From the NCBI GenBank assembly GCA_029719485.1, contig CP120722.1, positions 4,092,001-4,156,000 of the forward strand: 64,000 bases of DNA. The letters are read 5' to 3'. Below the pieces are notes generated by a model. It saw only the letters and a list, made by a program, of their open reading frames with translations. It had not been told where the DNA came from and did no database searches. Source of the stretch: Kiritimatiellota bacterium B12222 (GTDB taxonomy: Bacteria > Verrucomicrobiota > Kiritimatiellia > SS1-B-03-39 > UBA6053). Below, piece after piece: positions 54,617 through 63,306 of this stretch (position 1 is its first letter; every line of letters begins with the position of its first letter). Both the position numbers and the translations under genes were made by a program.

Positions 54617-55467
54617 AGACTGAGTTGTTGAGATGTTTTTTCTACCCTATCAAGAATGCGTACCAAATCGCAAGATTCGATCACATCATGAACTCGTAAA
54701 ATATTCGCTCCGTGAAAAATGCAACTCGCAGCTCCCGCCAAACTTGCCGCCAAGCGATTATCCACCTCTCTCCCCGTCAATTCCCCCAACCACCGTTTAC
54801 GGGAAACACCTAACAATAACGGATACCCTAAGCCCTTCAATCGAGATAGACCCGCAATCAAAGTCAGGTTATGCTCCAAGGTTTTCCCAAAGCCAATCCC
54901 CGGATCTAAACACAGTTGCTCGGGAACTACACCAGCGGCCAGTGCAGCCTCCACCCGTTCACTCAAAAATGCACCCACCTCTGCCAATACATCATCATAA
55001 TGAGGTTGCGTTTGCATAGACGAAGGCGTGCCCTGCATATGCATCAATACCAACCCTACCCCCGTCCGTGCCGCCAAGGGCAGCATCCCGGGATCTCCCA
55101 GCCCAGCGCTCACATCGTTGATAATATCCGCACCAACCTCCACCGCAGCCTCCGCCACAGAGGCTTTAGAGCTATCAATCGAAATCAACATCTCCGGCAA
55201 CGCCTTTCTTAATCCAGCAATCACAGGCACCACCCGCTCCTGCTCCTCCTCTGCAGTCACCGCCCGCGCACCCGGCCGCGTCGACTCTCCTCCAATATCC
55301 AGAATATCCGCACCCTCTGCAGCCAACTGACATCCATGCGCTATCGCAAGTGAGCTGTCCAAGAAAGCACCCCCGTCCGAAAAGGAATCAGGGGTGACAT
55401 TCACGATCCCCATGACGAGGGGTCGTTGACCGGCATCATTTTTACGGACTCCGGTTTTCCATTGCAT
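54613..55467 (-). CDS. folP: Dihydropteroate synthase
   Basis: A 284-aa folate-pathway enzyme, the target of sulfonamides. VMGIVNVTPDSFSDGG, DILDIGGESTRPGA, ISIDSSKASVAEAA, LMHMQGTPSSMQ, LCLDPGIGFGKTLEHN, LLLGVSRKRWLGEL and ILRVHDV fit the TIM-barrel family. It lies 44 bases after ftsH, a common arrangement, and overlaps cdaA by 4 bases. No other folate gene is here. Confidence 0.96.
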   Translation of the reverse strand: MQWKTGVRKNDAGQRPLVMGIVNVTPDSFSDGGAFLDSSLAIAHGCQLAAEGADILDIGGESTRPGARAVTAEEEQERVVPVIAGLRKALPEMLISIDSSKASVAEAAVEVGADIINDVSAGLGDPGMLPLAARTGVGLVLMHMQGTPSSMQTQPHYDDVLAEVGAFLSERVEAALAAGVVPEQLCLDPGIGFGKTLEHNLTLIAGLSRLKGLGYPLLLGVSRKRWLGELTGREVDNRLAASLAGAASCIFHGANILRVHDVIESCDLVRILDRVEKTSQQLSL

Positions 55468-55511
55468 CGGTATTCTCCCGGCAAACGCCCTCTACGGGCC
55501 TGTGTGGTTTC

Positions 55512-57551
55512 TTATGCAGGTGGTGTAGATGAGGTTTCAGAGGAATCACTGTCGGGCGTTTCTTCTTTGACGATCGCAGGAGCATCCGCTTGATCAGCGG
55601 AGACGTCAGCCTCAGCGGCCACCGCAGGCTCTTTAGACTTCTCACCACGCTCTTCAGCTGTACGAATCCGATTGAACTCCACAATGTCTTTCACGTCGCG
55701 ACCATCAATGGTTTCCTGCTTCATCAACATATCGGCCATGGTATCGAGCTCTACACGTTTTGCGGTCAGAATCCGCAACGCTTCTTCATGAGAAAATTTA
55801 AGTAACTTCGTCACTTCAGCATCAATCTTACGTGCAGTCTCCTCACTAAAACTTTGTGTGCGGCTGACTTCACGTCCCATCCACATGGTTTCTTCATTGT
55901 TGCCAAACTGCTGGGGACCCAACTCTTCGTTCATCCCGAATTTACAAATCATCGCCCGGGCAATTTGCGTCGCCCGTTCAATATCATTTGAAGCACCAGT
56001 TCCAATATCATTGAGCGCCAACTCTTCTGCAGCACGTCCGCCCATAAAACTCACCAACATGGCCTCCAATTTCTTTTTGCCATGAGTGTAGGAATCTTTC
56101 TCAGGCAACTGCATGGTAGACCCTAAAGAGTTGCCTCGGGGAATAATGGTTACTTTGTGAACAGGCTCGGCATGCTCCAGCTCTTGCATGACAATCGCAT
56201 GTCCCGCTTCGTGATACGCGGTCGCCAGGTTTTCTTCGTCATCCATCATCAGACCCCGACGTTCACGACCAAAGCGCACTTTATCCCGCGCTTCTTCAAA
56301 ATCTTCCGCCTGTACAGTGTTGGCACCGCGACGCGCAGCCGTCAACGCAGCTTCATTCACCAAGTTGGCCAAATCTGCACCACTGAATCCAGGGGTACCC
56401 TTGGCAACCACACGCAGATCTACGTCCGCATCCAATTTAATCTTCTTGGTATGAATCTGCAGTACTTTATCACGTCCATCCAAACTCGGCAGATCCACCA
56501 TAATCTGACGGTCAAAACGACCCGGACGCATCAGAGCTGTATCCAACACATCCGGACGGTTCGTGGCGGCCACAATGATCACCCCTTCTTGGGTGTCAAA
56601 ACCATCCATTTCCACCAACAAGGCATTCAAAGTCTGCTCACGTTCATCATGTCCACCGCCCATGCCACTGAAGCGACTACGGCCCACAGCATCAATTTCG
56701 TCGATAAACAAAATACATGGCGCATGCTTCTTACCTTGCTCAAACATGTCGCGTACCCGGCTTGCGCCTACGCCGACAAACATTTCAACAAAGTCAGAAC
56801 CACTGATACTAAAGAAAGGCACATCCGCTTCACCCGCAATGGCTTTGGCCAACAAGGTTTTACCTGTTCCGGGAGGACCGGAAAGCATCACGCCCTTAGG
56901 AATACGTCCGCCCAATTTCTGAAATTTCTTCGGATCACTCAGGAATTCGATGATTTCTTCAACTTCTTCTTTCGCTTCATCAATACCCGCCACGTCGTCA
57001 AACGTGATCTTATTGGTATCCTGCGTCAACATTTTCGCCCGGCTCTTGCCAAAGCTCATGGCGCCTTTGCCTGCAGATTTCATTTGGCGAAGGAACAGGA
57101 AGTAAATCAAAACCATCACAAAGATGAAGGGACCAATGGTCACCAAAATATCCGTCAAGACCGTATTGCGTTGTGCAAATTTATAGCCTGGAACTTTTTC
57201 TGATAAGAAATCGATCACATTCTCAGACAGGGCTACCGGCACTTTGTGTTCAAGTGGATCGCCCTTATCATCCAAGGTCTTCATTTCGACCAACAACTCA
57301 TCCAAGCCTGCACCATTGTCATAGACCACGACTTTGGAAACCTTGCCATCGTTGACGTAGCCCACAAAGGTAGGTTTGTAATCAATTTCTTTGATTTGCT
57401 TACGGTTAGATTGCGCTAAGCTGAGGAAAACCAATACCAAGGCCATGAAAATCATGATCGCAGCAAAATTTTTCGCAGGCATACGACCTCCAGCAGGAGG
57501 TGTCGGTTTTTTAGCAGGAGATGGAGGGGGGGTAGACGGTTCTTCGCTCAT
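55512..57551 (-). CDS. ftsH: ATP-dependent zinc metalloprotease FtsH
   Basis: A 679-aa inner-membrane AAA protease that degrades membrane and regulatory proteins. Two membrane helices (about residues 27-45 and 130-150) flank a periplasmic domain. Walker A GPPGTGKT, Walker [12 protein letters not shown], second region of homology [19 protein letters not shown], zinc site [10 protein letters not shown]. The start at 57551 gives [12 protein letters not shown] and is preferred to the frame open 28 codons upstream. The C-terminal tail (about 50 residues) is acidic and low complexity. First of six genes leading to the MBL gene. Confidence 0.97.
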   Translation of the reverse strand: MSEEPSTPPPSPAKKPTPPAGGRMPAKNFAAIMIFMALVLVFLSLAQSNRKQIKEIDYKPTFVGYVNDGKVSKVVVYDNGAGLDELLVEMKTLDDKGDPLEHKVPVALSENVIDFLSEKVPGYKFAQRNTVLTDILVTIGPFIFVMVLIYFLFLRQMKSAGKGAMSFGKSRAKMLTQDTNKITFDDVAGIDEAKEEVEEIIEFLSDPKKFQKLGGRIPKGVMLSGPPGTGKTLLAKAIAGEADVPFFSISGSDFVEMFVGVGASRVRDMFEQGKKHAPCILFIDEIDAVGRSRFSGMGGGHDEREQTLNALLVEMDGFDTQEGVIIVAATNRPDVLDTALMRPGRFDRQIMVDLPSLDGRDKVLQIHTKKIKLDADVDLRVVAKGTPGFSGADLANLVNEAALTAARRGANTVQAEDFEEARDKVRFGRERRGLMMDDEENLATAYHEAGHAIVMQELEHAEPVHKVTIIPRGNSLGSTMQLPEKDSYTHGKKKLEAMLVSFMGGRAAEELALNDIGTGASNDIERATQIARAMICKFGMNEELGPQQFGNNEETMWMGREVSRTQSFSEETARKIDAEVTKLLKFSHEEALRILTAKRVELDTMADMLMKQETIDGRDVKDIVEFNRIRTAEERGEKSKEPAVAAEADVSADQADAPAIVKEETPDSDSSETSSTPPA

Positions 57552-57654
57552 ATATTGTAAGGTGGTAAAGGGATCACGTAAGCTAACAGCGAATGATATA
57601 AAATCAACCGCAATTAAGCTAAAGTCCGCTTTCAAAGCGGGTTCTAAAAATTAA

Positions 57655-59541
57655 TCAAGCACTGTGGGCACTGTGAGAGCGACCTTTGGCCTGGGTGTCC
57701 GCAGGTAAAAGCTCTTCAGGAGGTACAGTCTTCAACATTTCTTTCCAAGGTTTTCCTTGGGGAAATGAAATGGTGTCATCTTTCGCTTTGGCTAAAAGAT
57801 CCACTGCAAATAAACGAGGATCCGCATCTCCCCAACTTTGTTCAAGGGTAATGCGAATACCTTGAGCTCTCTTCTGCAAGGGAATCTCAAGCAAACGTTT
57901 ACGATTGTTTTTCAGATGAGAAACGGTTTCCCATTGACCATCGCCACGATCCAATTCAATGCGTAAATCACGCACCAATTCAGCCGGCATCGCATGCTGA
58001 CGAGCCTTGAGGGGATACTCACAGGCCATCTTTTTGCTTTGCGACAAATTGCTGTCCAACACCAAACGCAGACCCGGGATTTCCCGTTCGGAGCCCCATT
58101 GCAATTCCAAGGCACCACCCTCAGCCGTCTGCCAAGCATGGTCTTCGTCCTTGCGATTACGCTCCATACCATCCAAAATGCTTTCGAGGTTCTGACCATC
58201 ACCCGACAAACGGGCATCAAACAAGGAAACGTCGGGTTGACGCAATTTGCCCGGCAACCAGCAGTCATCATCCATCAAGGTTTGTTGCAGTTCAGCCAAA
58301 TGCTTTTCATAAATGCCACGCGGGCTGCAACTGTGCTTCACACAAAGTGCCGCCGCCGTACCTGCCGCCTGCCCCATGATCGAACAAGTGCCCATCACCC
58401 GTGTGGAGGACATGGCCGAATGGGTCGCAGAGATATTTCGACCCGCACATAACAAGTTGGGCACATTCTTCGAATACAAGCTCCGATACGGAATGCCATA
58501 GGGCGTTGGCGCAGGATGATAAATGGTGGGCGCGCCGGGATACAACAGTCCGGCCGGATGATGATCGTCCATCGTCCATCCCCCATACGCGACAATATCT
58601 TCAAAATCCCCACCGCCTTCAATGTCATGCTGGGTCAACATGTGATCTCCCACATATCGACGACTCTCCCGCTTCCCGGGCAAACTACCCACAAAGTGCA
58701 AAGCCCAATTCGCCGCCATTTCTTTCTCAGGCGCATAATTCTTAATGTAATCCCACACCCCGTAAGCCGTGCGATACAAATCATCCCGAATGCCTTCAGC
58801 ATCACGAATCGTATCCTGAATCCCCCCCAATTCCAACCACCAGAAATTTCGGCCATTCACCCCATGAATACGATTCGGCAAATCATCGGGACTTTGAATT
58901 TTATAGGCCCAGTCCGGAGGCGTGAAAGGCTGCTCCTCCTCCGTACGATGCAACTGAATCAATAAACTATTGCCCATGGTGCGGTCATCACCGATCTTTG
59001 GCGCAACCTCTTCGCCAAACTCTTCGCGCGCTTCACGCCCAATCCGGTGCAAGGCCCCACTCGCCGCCGCCAAAATACTATCGCCAGAGCAATCAATAAA
59101 CTGACGCGCCGAAATCACGATCCGCGTTTGCGAAGTCATTTGCCATGCCTCTACCGAGGTCATCAAACCATCAGACATCGAGGCGTTGGTACAGGTGGTG
59201 TTCAACAATAGAGTTAAATTGGGCTGATGAGCCGCATGCCCCCATAAAACCGTGTCCCAAATAGAGAAATCTTTTCCCGGATTCCGAAACTGATTCTCGA
59301 GCTGGATTTCTTCCAAAATTCCCGCCTCTTTGTTGTGCTCCCCATGCGCACCACAAATCCACATCCGCACCTCCGAAGAAGCATTCCCTCCCAAAACAGC
59401 ACGATCATGAACCAAAACCGTTTTCGCCCCACCTCGCGCCGATGCAATCGCAGCACAAAGACCAGACATTCCCCCTCCAACTACACACACATCTGTATCA
59501 ATCTTGTCGCCAAATAAATCGGGTTTGTTAATTTCTCTCAT
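57655..59541 (-). CDS. FAD-dependent oxidoreductase with discoidin-like tail
   Basis: A 628-aa protein of the FAD_oxidored family found widely in planctomycetes and verrucomicrobia. FAD-binding start VCVVGGGMSGLCAAIASARGGAKTVLVHDR in pieces, then LGGNASSEVRMWICGAHG, FIDCSGDSILAAASG, and a late LLCAGRNISATHSAMSSTRVMGTCSIMGQAAGTAAALC in pieces. Residues about 480-610 are beta-rich and read like an F5/8 discoidin-type domain (DLRIELDRGDGQWETVSHL). No signal peptide. Function unproven; sugar or polyol oxidation is often guessed. It is transcribed towards ftsH with a 103-base gap. Confidence 0.85.
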   Translation of the reverse strand: MREINKPDLFGDKIDTDVCVVGGGMSGLCAAIASARGGAKTVLVHDRAVLGGNASSEVRMWICGAHGEHNKEAGILEEIQLENQFRNPGKDFSIWDTVLWGHAAHQPNLTLLLNTTCTNASMSDGLMTSVEAWQMTSQTRIVISARQFIDCSGDSILAAASGALHRIGREAREEFGEEVAPKIGDDRTMGNSLLIQLHRTEEEQPFTPPDWAYKIQSPDDLPNRIHGVNGRNFWWLELGGIQDTIRDAEGIRDDLYRTAYGVWDYIKNYAPEKEMAANWALHFVGSLPGKRESRRYVGDHMLTQHDIEGGGDFEDIVAYGGWTMDDHHPAGLLYPGAPTIYHPAPTPYGIPYRSLYSKNVPNLLCAGRNISATHSAMSSTRVMGTCSIMGQAAGTAAALCVKHSCSPRGIYEKHLAELQQTLMDDDCWLPGKLRQPDVSLFDARLSGDGQNLESILDGMERNRKDEDHAWQTAEGGALELQWGSEREIPGLRLVLDSNLSQSKKMACEYPLKARQHAMPAELVRDLRIELDRGDGQWETVSHLKNNRKRLLEIPLQKRAQGIRITLEQSWGDADPRLFAVDLLAKAKDDTISFPQGKPWKEMLKTVPPEELLPADTQAKGRSHSAHSA

Positions 59542-59634
59542 TGTTCATTTACGGGTTAGTTAAAAAATTCTGAAGGGCGCGACATCCAAACTGGATACTT
59601 GCCAAAACCCCATACTTTGATGTAAAGGAAACAG

Positions 59635-60678
59635 ATGTCCATACAAAAATCATCTTTCGGCACTCATCCCGACGGTTCCACCGTCGACCTCTTCACTCTT
59701 GAAAACGGCAAAGGCCTTCGTTGCGCCATTATGACCTTGGGAGGGATCATCACTGAACTGCATGTGCCGGATCGGAATGGAAACAGCGCTGATATCGCTT
59801 TGGGCCTCCCCACCTTGCAAGATTACCTCAATGGACATCCCCACCTCGGTGCTCTCACCGGTCGGGTCGCCGGTCGCATCAACGGCGGAAAATTCACCCT
59901 CGAAGGCAAAACCTACGAGCTGGAATTAAACGATCCGCCCAACCATCTCCACGGAGGCCCCGAAGGTATCGACAAACGCAATTGGAAAGCCAGCACAGAT
60001 GACTCTGATCCTGCAAATCCGACCTTGACCCTCAGCTACCACAGCCCCGACGGCGAAATGGGCTACCCCGGCAATGTCGACTTTACGGTCACCTACAAAC
60101 TCAGCGACGACAACGCCTTGGAAATTCACTACCAAGCCAGCACTGACGCCCCCACCCCCCTAAGTCTGACCAATCACAGTTACTTCAACCTTAAAGGAGA
60201 AGGCAGCGATGATCTAGAAGGTCACAGTTTGCAAATCTACACCGACACCTACATCCCCAAAGATGATATAGGTACCCTCAGTAACACCCCCACTTCAGTA
60301 GCAGGCACCCCCCACGACTTCCGCAATGCCAAAAGCCTCAAAGCCTTCGCCGATTTGGGTCAGCACGGAGAACATTACGTCTTACGCTCTGCCAATAGCA
60401 GCACCCCCGAAAAAGCTGCCGAAGTTATCGAAAGTCACAGTGGCCGAAAAATGGAAGTCTTCACCACCACCACTGCCGTCCAACTCTACACCTCCCAAAC
60501 CTTGGGCGAAGCCGAGGTCACCGGAAAATCAGGTAAACGCTATCGCGATTACAGCGCCTTTTGCTTGGAGTGCCAAGGATACCCCAACGCTGTAAATGCA
60601 CCCGAGATTGAAGACATCATCGTGCGCCCAGGTACACCCTATCACCAAAGTACCCTCTATCGCTTCAGCGCTGTTTAA
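59635..60678 (+). CDS. galM: Aldose 1-epimerase (galactose mutarotase)
   Basis: A 347-aa enzyme interconverting alpha and beta anomers of galactose and glucose, feeding GalK. GRVAGRINGGKF, DPPNHLHGGPEGIDKRNW with a catalytic His, LTNHSYFNLKGEGS with a second catalytic His, and FCLECQGYPNAVN with the catalytic Glu. ATG at 59635 with AAAGGAAA upstream. Single + strand gene between minus-strand units; its stop lies 10 bases from the convergent gene stop. Confidence 0.96.
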   Translation: MSIQKSSFGTHPDGSTVDLFTLENGKGLRCAIMTLGGIITELHVPDRNGNSADIALGLPTLQDYLNGHPHLGALTGRVAGRINGGKFTLEGKTYELELNDPPNHLHGGPEGIDKRNWKASTDDSDPANPTLTLSYHSPDGEMGYPGNVDFTVTYKLSDDNALEIHYQASTDAPTPLSLTNHSYFNLKGEGSDDLEGHSLQIYTDTYIPKDDIGTLSNTPTSVAGTPHDFRNAKSLKAFADLGQHGEHYVLRSANSSTPEKAAEVIESHSGRKMEVFTTTTAVQLYTSQTLGEAEVTGKSGKRYRDYSAFCLECQGYPNAVNAPEIEDIIVRPGTPYHQSTLYRFSAV

Positions 60679-60688
60679 AAAATAGCGC

Positions 60689-61114
60689 TTATTGCTCAGC
60701 CGCCGACAGGCTGAGCTGAATCGGATACTTCACATTGTCGTGCGCATAAGCATACCCCACCGTGATGCTATTTCCATTTTTAATGTGGAGCTCATCTCGG
60801 GGGAGCAACTTAAACAATTCGAAATAGGTTTGTGCGGGTCCCGCACTTTGGTTGGATTCCTTTAACAGCACACCCTTTTCCGTGTTTTGCACCTGAAAAG
60901 ACACCCGCCCCCCATGCTTCACATCTAGACGTAGCATATGTGTGACCTTGCCCACTTCCAAAGTGATCGTGCTAGGAGCACGCCCTAAATAGGCAAAAGA
61001 GATGAGGTCAGGCTTTACAGAAATCAATTCAAAGGCCGCCACAGCCGGTGGTTCTTCCGCGAAAGAAAACCAAGCGGCCCAACTCAACAAACATAAACAG
61101 AAACGACACATCAT
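60689..61114 (-). CDS. Small exported protein, unknown
   Basis: A 141-aa protein with a signal peptide (MMCRFCLCLLSWAAWFSFAEE). The mature part is mainly beta (ELISVKPDLISFAYLG, TITLEVGKVTHMLRLDV, VSFQVQNTEKGVLL). It is likely periplasmic. Two ATG codons in a row offer alternative starts. It starts 14 bases after the larger barrel-like gene stop, so the two form an operon. The family is not recognised. A GCTCAGCC/GGCTGAGC stem (60694-60716) lies over its last codons and is followed by a T run, a possible terminator. Confidence 0.7.
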   Translation of the reverse strand: MMCRFCLCLLSWAAWFSFAEEPPAVAAFELISVKPDLISFAYLGRAPSTITLEVGKVTHMLRLDVKHGGRVSFQVQNTEKGVLLKESNQSAGPAQTYFELFKLLPRDELHIKNGNSITVGYAYAHDNVKYPIQLSLSAAEQ

Positions 61115-61128
61115 AAAAACCTACTGGG

Positions 61129-62646
61129 TTAGAAATAAAACAGAATGCCCGTGGTGATTTGATATTGAGTGGTCCATTGATTTTCATCCCGCCACTCCAA
61201 GCCCGGCTCCACCTCCCACACCACAAAATCCCCATGCAACGCCTTCCGGTAGACAAAGGTAGCTTGGTATTTTGTCGTATCTTCATCCTGAAAAAATACT
61301 GAAGCATTCACACCGTAGCAACGCAAGGCATCATTGAAGGACTGATTTTCCCCGCGTCGATCCTCTTTAAGCAGATCAGGAATAGATCCAAAGGATAAGG
61401 TCTGTTGCCACTCCATCCCCTTCGTAGTTTCAGAAATGCGGCCCGCAGTCAACGAACGGAACACCCAACGATCTTGATCACCCAACCAAGTATAACCCTG
61501 CAACTGCGTTAAGCTGCCAAATTTATCCTCATTTTCCCAAAAAAACCGTTGTTCAAAGTTATAATCCCAGTCTCCAAAACTCCAACTCGGCCGCCACCCG
61601 ACCCGGAAGAAAATCTCGGGATACCATTTGGTGTGAATCCCCACATCGGTATATAAATCGATTTTCTTCATCGTTTTTTCAAGACCCACAGACCACCCTT
61701 TGTTGTTCCGATCCACTTCATCGGTACCCGGTAAATCATCATCATATGAGTTCTGCACAAATACACTGAAACGATTTTCAAAATTGGGCAGGTCTACTTT
61801 AATCTTCAGTTTGGGATCCAACTTCTGACTCCCATTGGGCCCGGATAAAAACTGATATTTCAACCCCAAGAATAATCCTGTCACAGGAGGTTGCATCACA
61901 TCCGAATCTTCATATCCCGCCAAACCATGATCAATCAAATGCAGATGACTGCGCACCCGAATCGGTACATTTTTATCCAAATAATCTAAACGGGAGCGTA
62001 ATCCTGGAAACTTATCAGGACGATGATCCAAAGGAAAAGGCAACTCCTTCGTAATCGGATGCAACACACTTCCTCTATAAACCGGCACAACGGGTTCGGT
62101 TCTCGGAAAATCATCATGCTGATAATCTTTACCAATCCACCCTGCAAAAAAATCCAACAACTCAACTGTCGAAAATCCTACATCAGCTCCAATCACCAAC
62201 AGATGGACAGAAGCACCAATTTCCGAGTACTCATAGTCGGGAGGATGTGGCAACACATCTGAAGCATCCACCCCCAACAACACCACCCCTCGTTTTTCCT
62301 CCAACCCCATCAGAGCAGGGAACATCACTTTCTCTCGAGGTCCGGGCAACCCCAAATAGACATTCTTCGAATTCCCCCCGTAAAATGAAAAATCATCTGT
62401 AAAGCGCGCCCCAACCCCAATCCCCGGCCCCACCTCAAGTCGTAAGCGGAACATATCCACAAAATCAAACACCCGATTGGGTAAATACCACAGCGTTTTT
62501 GAGATCCACCCCGGTTTCGCGACCTTCTCCTCCATTTCCACAGGCGCCGACTCCAATACAAAAGCTTCGATCATAGCTTCAGATTCCGCAAATGTAGTAC
62601 ACATCAGCAGCAACCAAACTATCAAACCGGCGAATCGAAAACGCAT
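61129..62646 (-). CDS. Predicted outer-membrane barrel protein, unknown
   Basis: A 505-aa protein with a signal peptide (first 21 residues, ending TTFAES). It has an early segment with VFDFVDMFRLRLEVGPGIGVGARFTD in pieces and a middle region with GLFLGLKYQFL. The last 250 residues are alternating amphipathic strands rich in Trp and Tyr (FFRVGWRPSWSFGDWDYNFEQRFFWENED in pieces), ending LFYF as barrel proteins do. Reads like a porin-type outer-membrane protein, but the family is not recognised. First gene of a pair with 60689-61114. Confidence 0.75.
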   Translation of the reverse strand: MRFRFAGLIVWLLLMCTTFAESEAMIEAFVLESAPVEMEEKVAKPGWISKTLWYLPNRVFDFVDMFRLRLEVGPGIGVGARFTDDFSFYGGNSKNVYLGLPGPREKVMFPALMGLEEKRGVVLLGVDASDVLPHPPDYEYSEIGASVHLLVIGADVGFSTVELLDFFAGWIGKDYQHDDFPRTEPVVPVYRGSVLHPITKELPFPLDHRPDKFPGLRSRLDYLDKNVPIRVRSHLHLIDHGLAGYEDSDVMQPPVTGLFLGLKYQFLSGPNGSQKLDPKLKIKVDLPNFENRFSVFVQNSYDDDLPGTDEVDRNNKGWSVGLEKTMKKIDLYTDVGIHTKWYPEIFFRVGWRPSWSFGDWDYNFEQRFFWENEDKFGSLTQLQGYTWLGDQDRWVFRSLTAGRISETTKGMEWQQTLSFGSIPDLLKEDRRGENQSFNDALRCYGVNASVFFQDEDTTKYQATFVYRKALHGDFVVWEVEPGLEWRDENQWTTQYQITTGILFYF

Positions 62647-62772
62647 TTCAACCCTCTTAAATAAATGTTCGAAAAATACCAGAGTCCACTCTGGTTATTC
62701 TTCCCTCTTCACTCTACCCCACTTTTTTGAAGATTAGCCCCCAAAAAGACAACAGACATGTAGCCTACAAGT

Positions 62773-62797
62773 AAAAAGGCGACCCGGAGGTCGCCTT
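62773..62797 (-). terminator. Rho-independent terminator after the Cys-rich small gene
   Basis: AAGGCGACC (62776-62784) and GGTCGCCTT (62789-62797) form a 9-bp stem with loop CGGA, followed on the minus strand by TTTAC after the CCTT arm. It lies about 25 bases past the stop of the 62823 gene. Confidence 0.8.
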
Positions 62798-62822
62798 CAT
62801 TCACTAAAAAGATCTTCAAAAC

Positions 62823-63032
62823 TTAGCTGTCTTGCGCTTTTTCTTTACCTGTACAAGTTTTGGTGGAGGAATCACACTCTTTGCTATCTGCGCCTTGAGC
62901 AATGACTTCTTTTTCAATCGTATCTGCAGTTTTTTTAGAGGATTTGCTGCTGCAGGATGACCCGCAACCACTTCCCGCATAAATAGATCCGGCAAGTGAG
63001 AGGGCAAATAAGGTGACAAGTACTTTCTTCAT
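62823..63032 (-). CDS. Cys-rich small secreted protein, unknown
   Basis: A 69-aa protein: signal peptide (MKKVLVTLFALSLAGSIYA), then a mature part of about 50 residues with four cysteines in two groups (GSGCGSSCSSKSS near the start, KECDSSTKTCTG near the end) and a charged, helical middle (TADTIEKEVIAQGADS). The cysteines could bind metal or form two disulfides. The frame is open upstream to 63206, but ATG at 63032 begins a normal signal peptide and is chosen. The family is not recognised. It has its own terminator. Confidence 0.7.
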   Translation of the reverse strand: MKKVLVTLFALSLAGSIYAGSGCGSSCSSKSSKKTADTIEKEVIAQGADSKECDSSTKTCTGKEKAQDS

Positions 63033-63232
63033 GATAACGATTTCCATTGTGAGGGTTAAACTGACGACACTATACGTAAAACATATCGCCAAGAACATCA
63101 TAGACCCAGGATGGCCTATCGTGTTCAAAATTAGATCCTTTATGTTCAGCCCGCCACCCCTCAGTGAGGGAACGCCCCATCCGACAGGAAATAGAAACCC
63201 ATGCAAGCAGAGCGGATCTAAGGTATTTTAGT

Positions 63233-63260
63233 TTGACGGGACCCTGAAAGAGCTTATGAA
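63233..63260 (+). promoter_or_regulatory. Candidate promoter for the 63307 gene
   Basis: TTGACG (63233-63238) and TATGAA (63255-63260) are 16 bases apart and end 46 bases before the ATG at 63307. Four of six -10 bases and five of six -35 bases match the sigma-70 consensus. Confidence 0.4.
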
Positions 63261-63306
63261 TTTGAACTTTCCACTTTTATTCCCCCACAACCATATAAGG
63301 ACCCTC

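Noticed and set aside
56157..57203. A long + strand open frame of 348 codons opposite ftsH
   Set aside because: It is exactly antisense to the conserved FtsH coding sequence, has no ribosome site, and its translation is low in normal protein patterns. A shadow frame.
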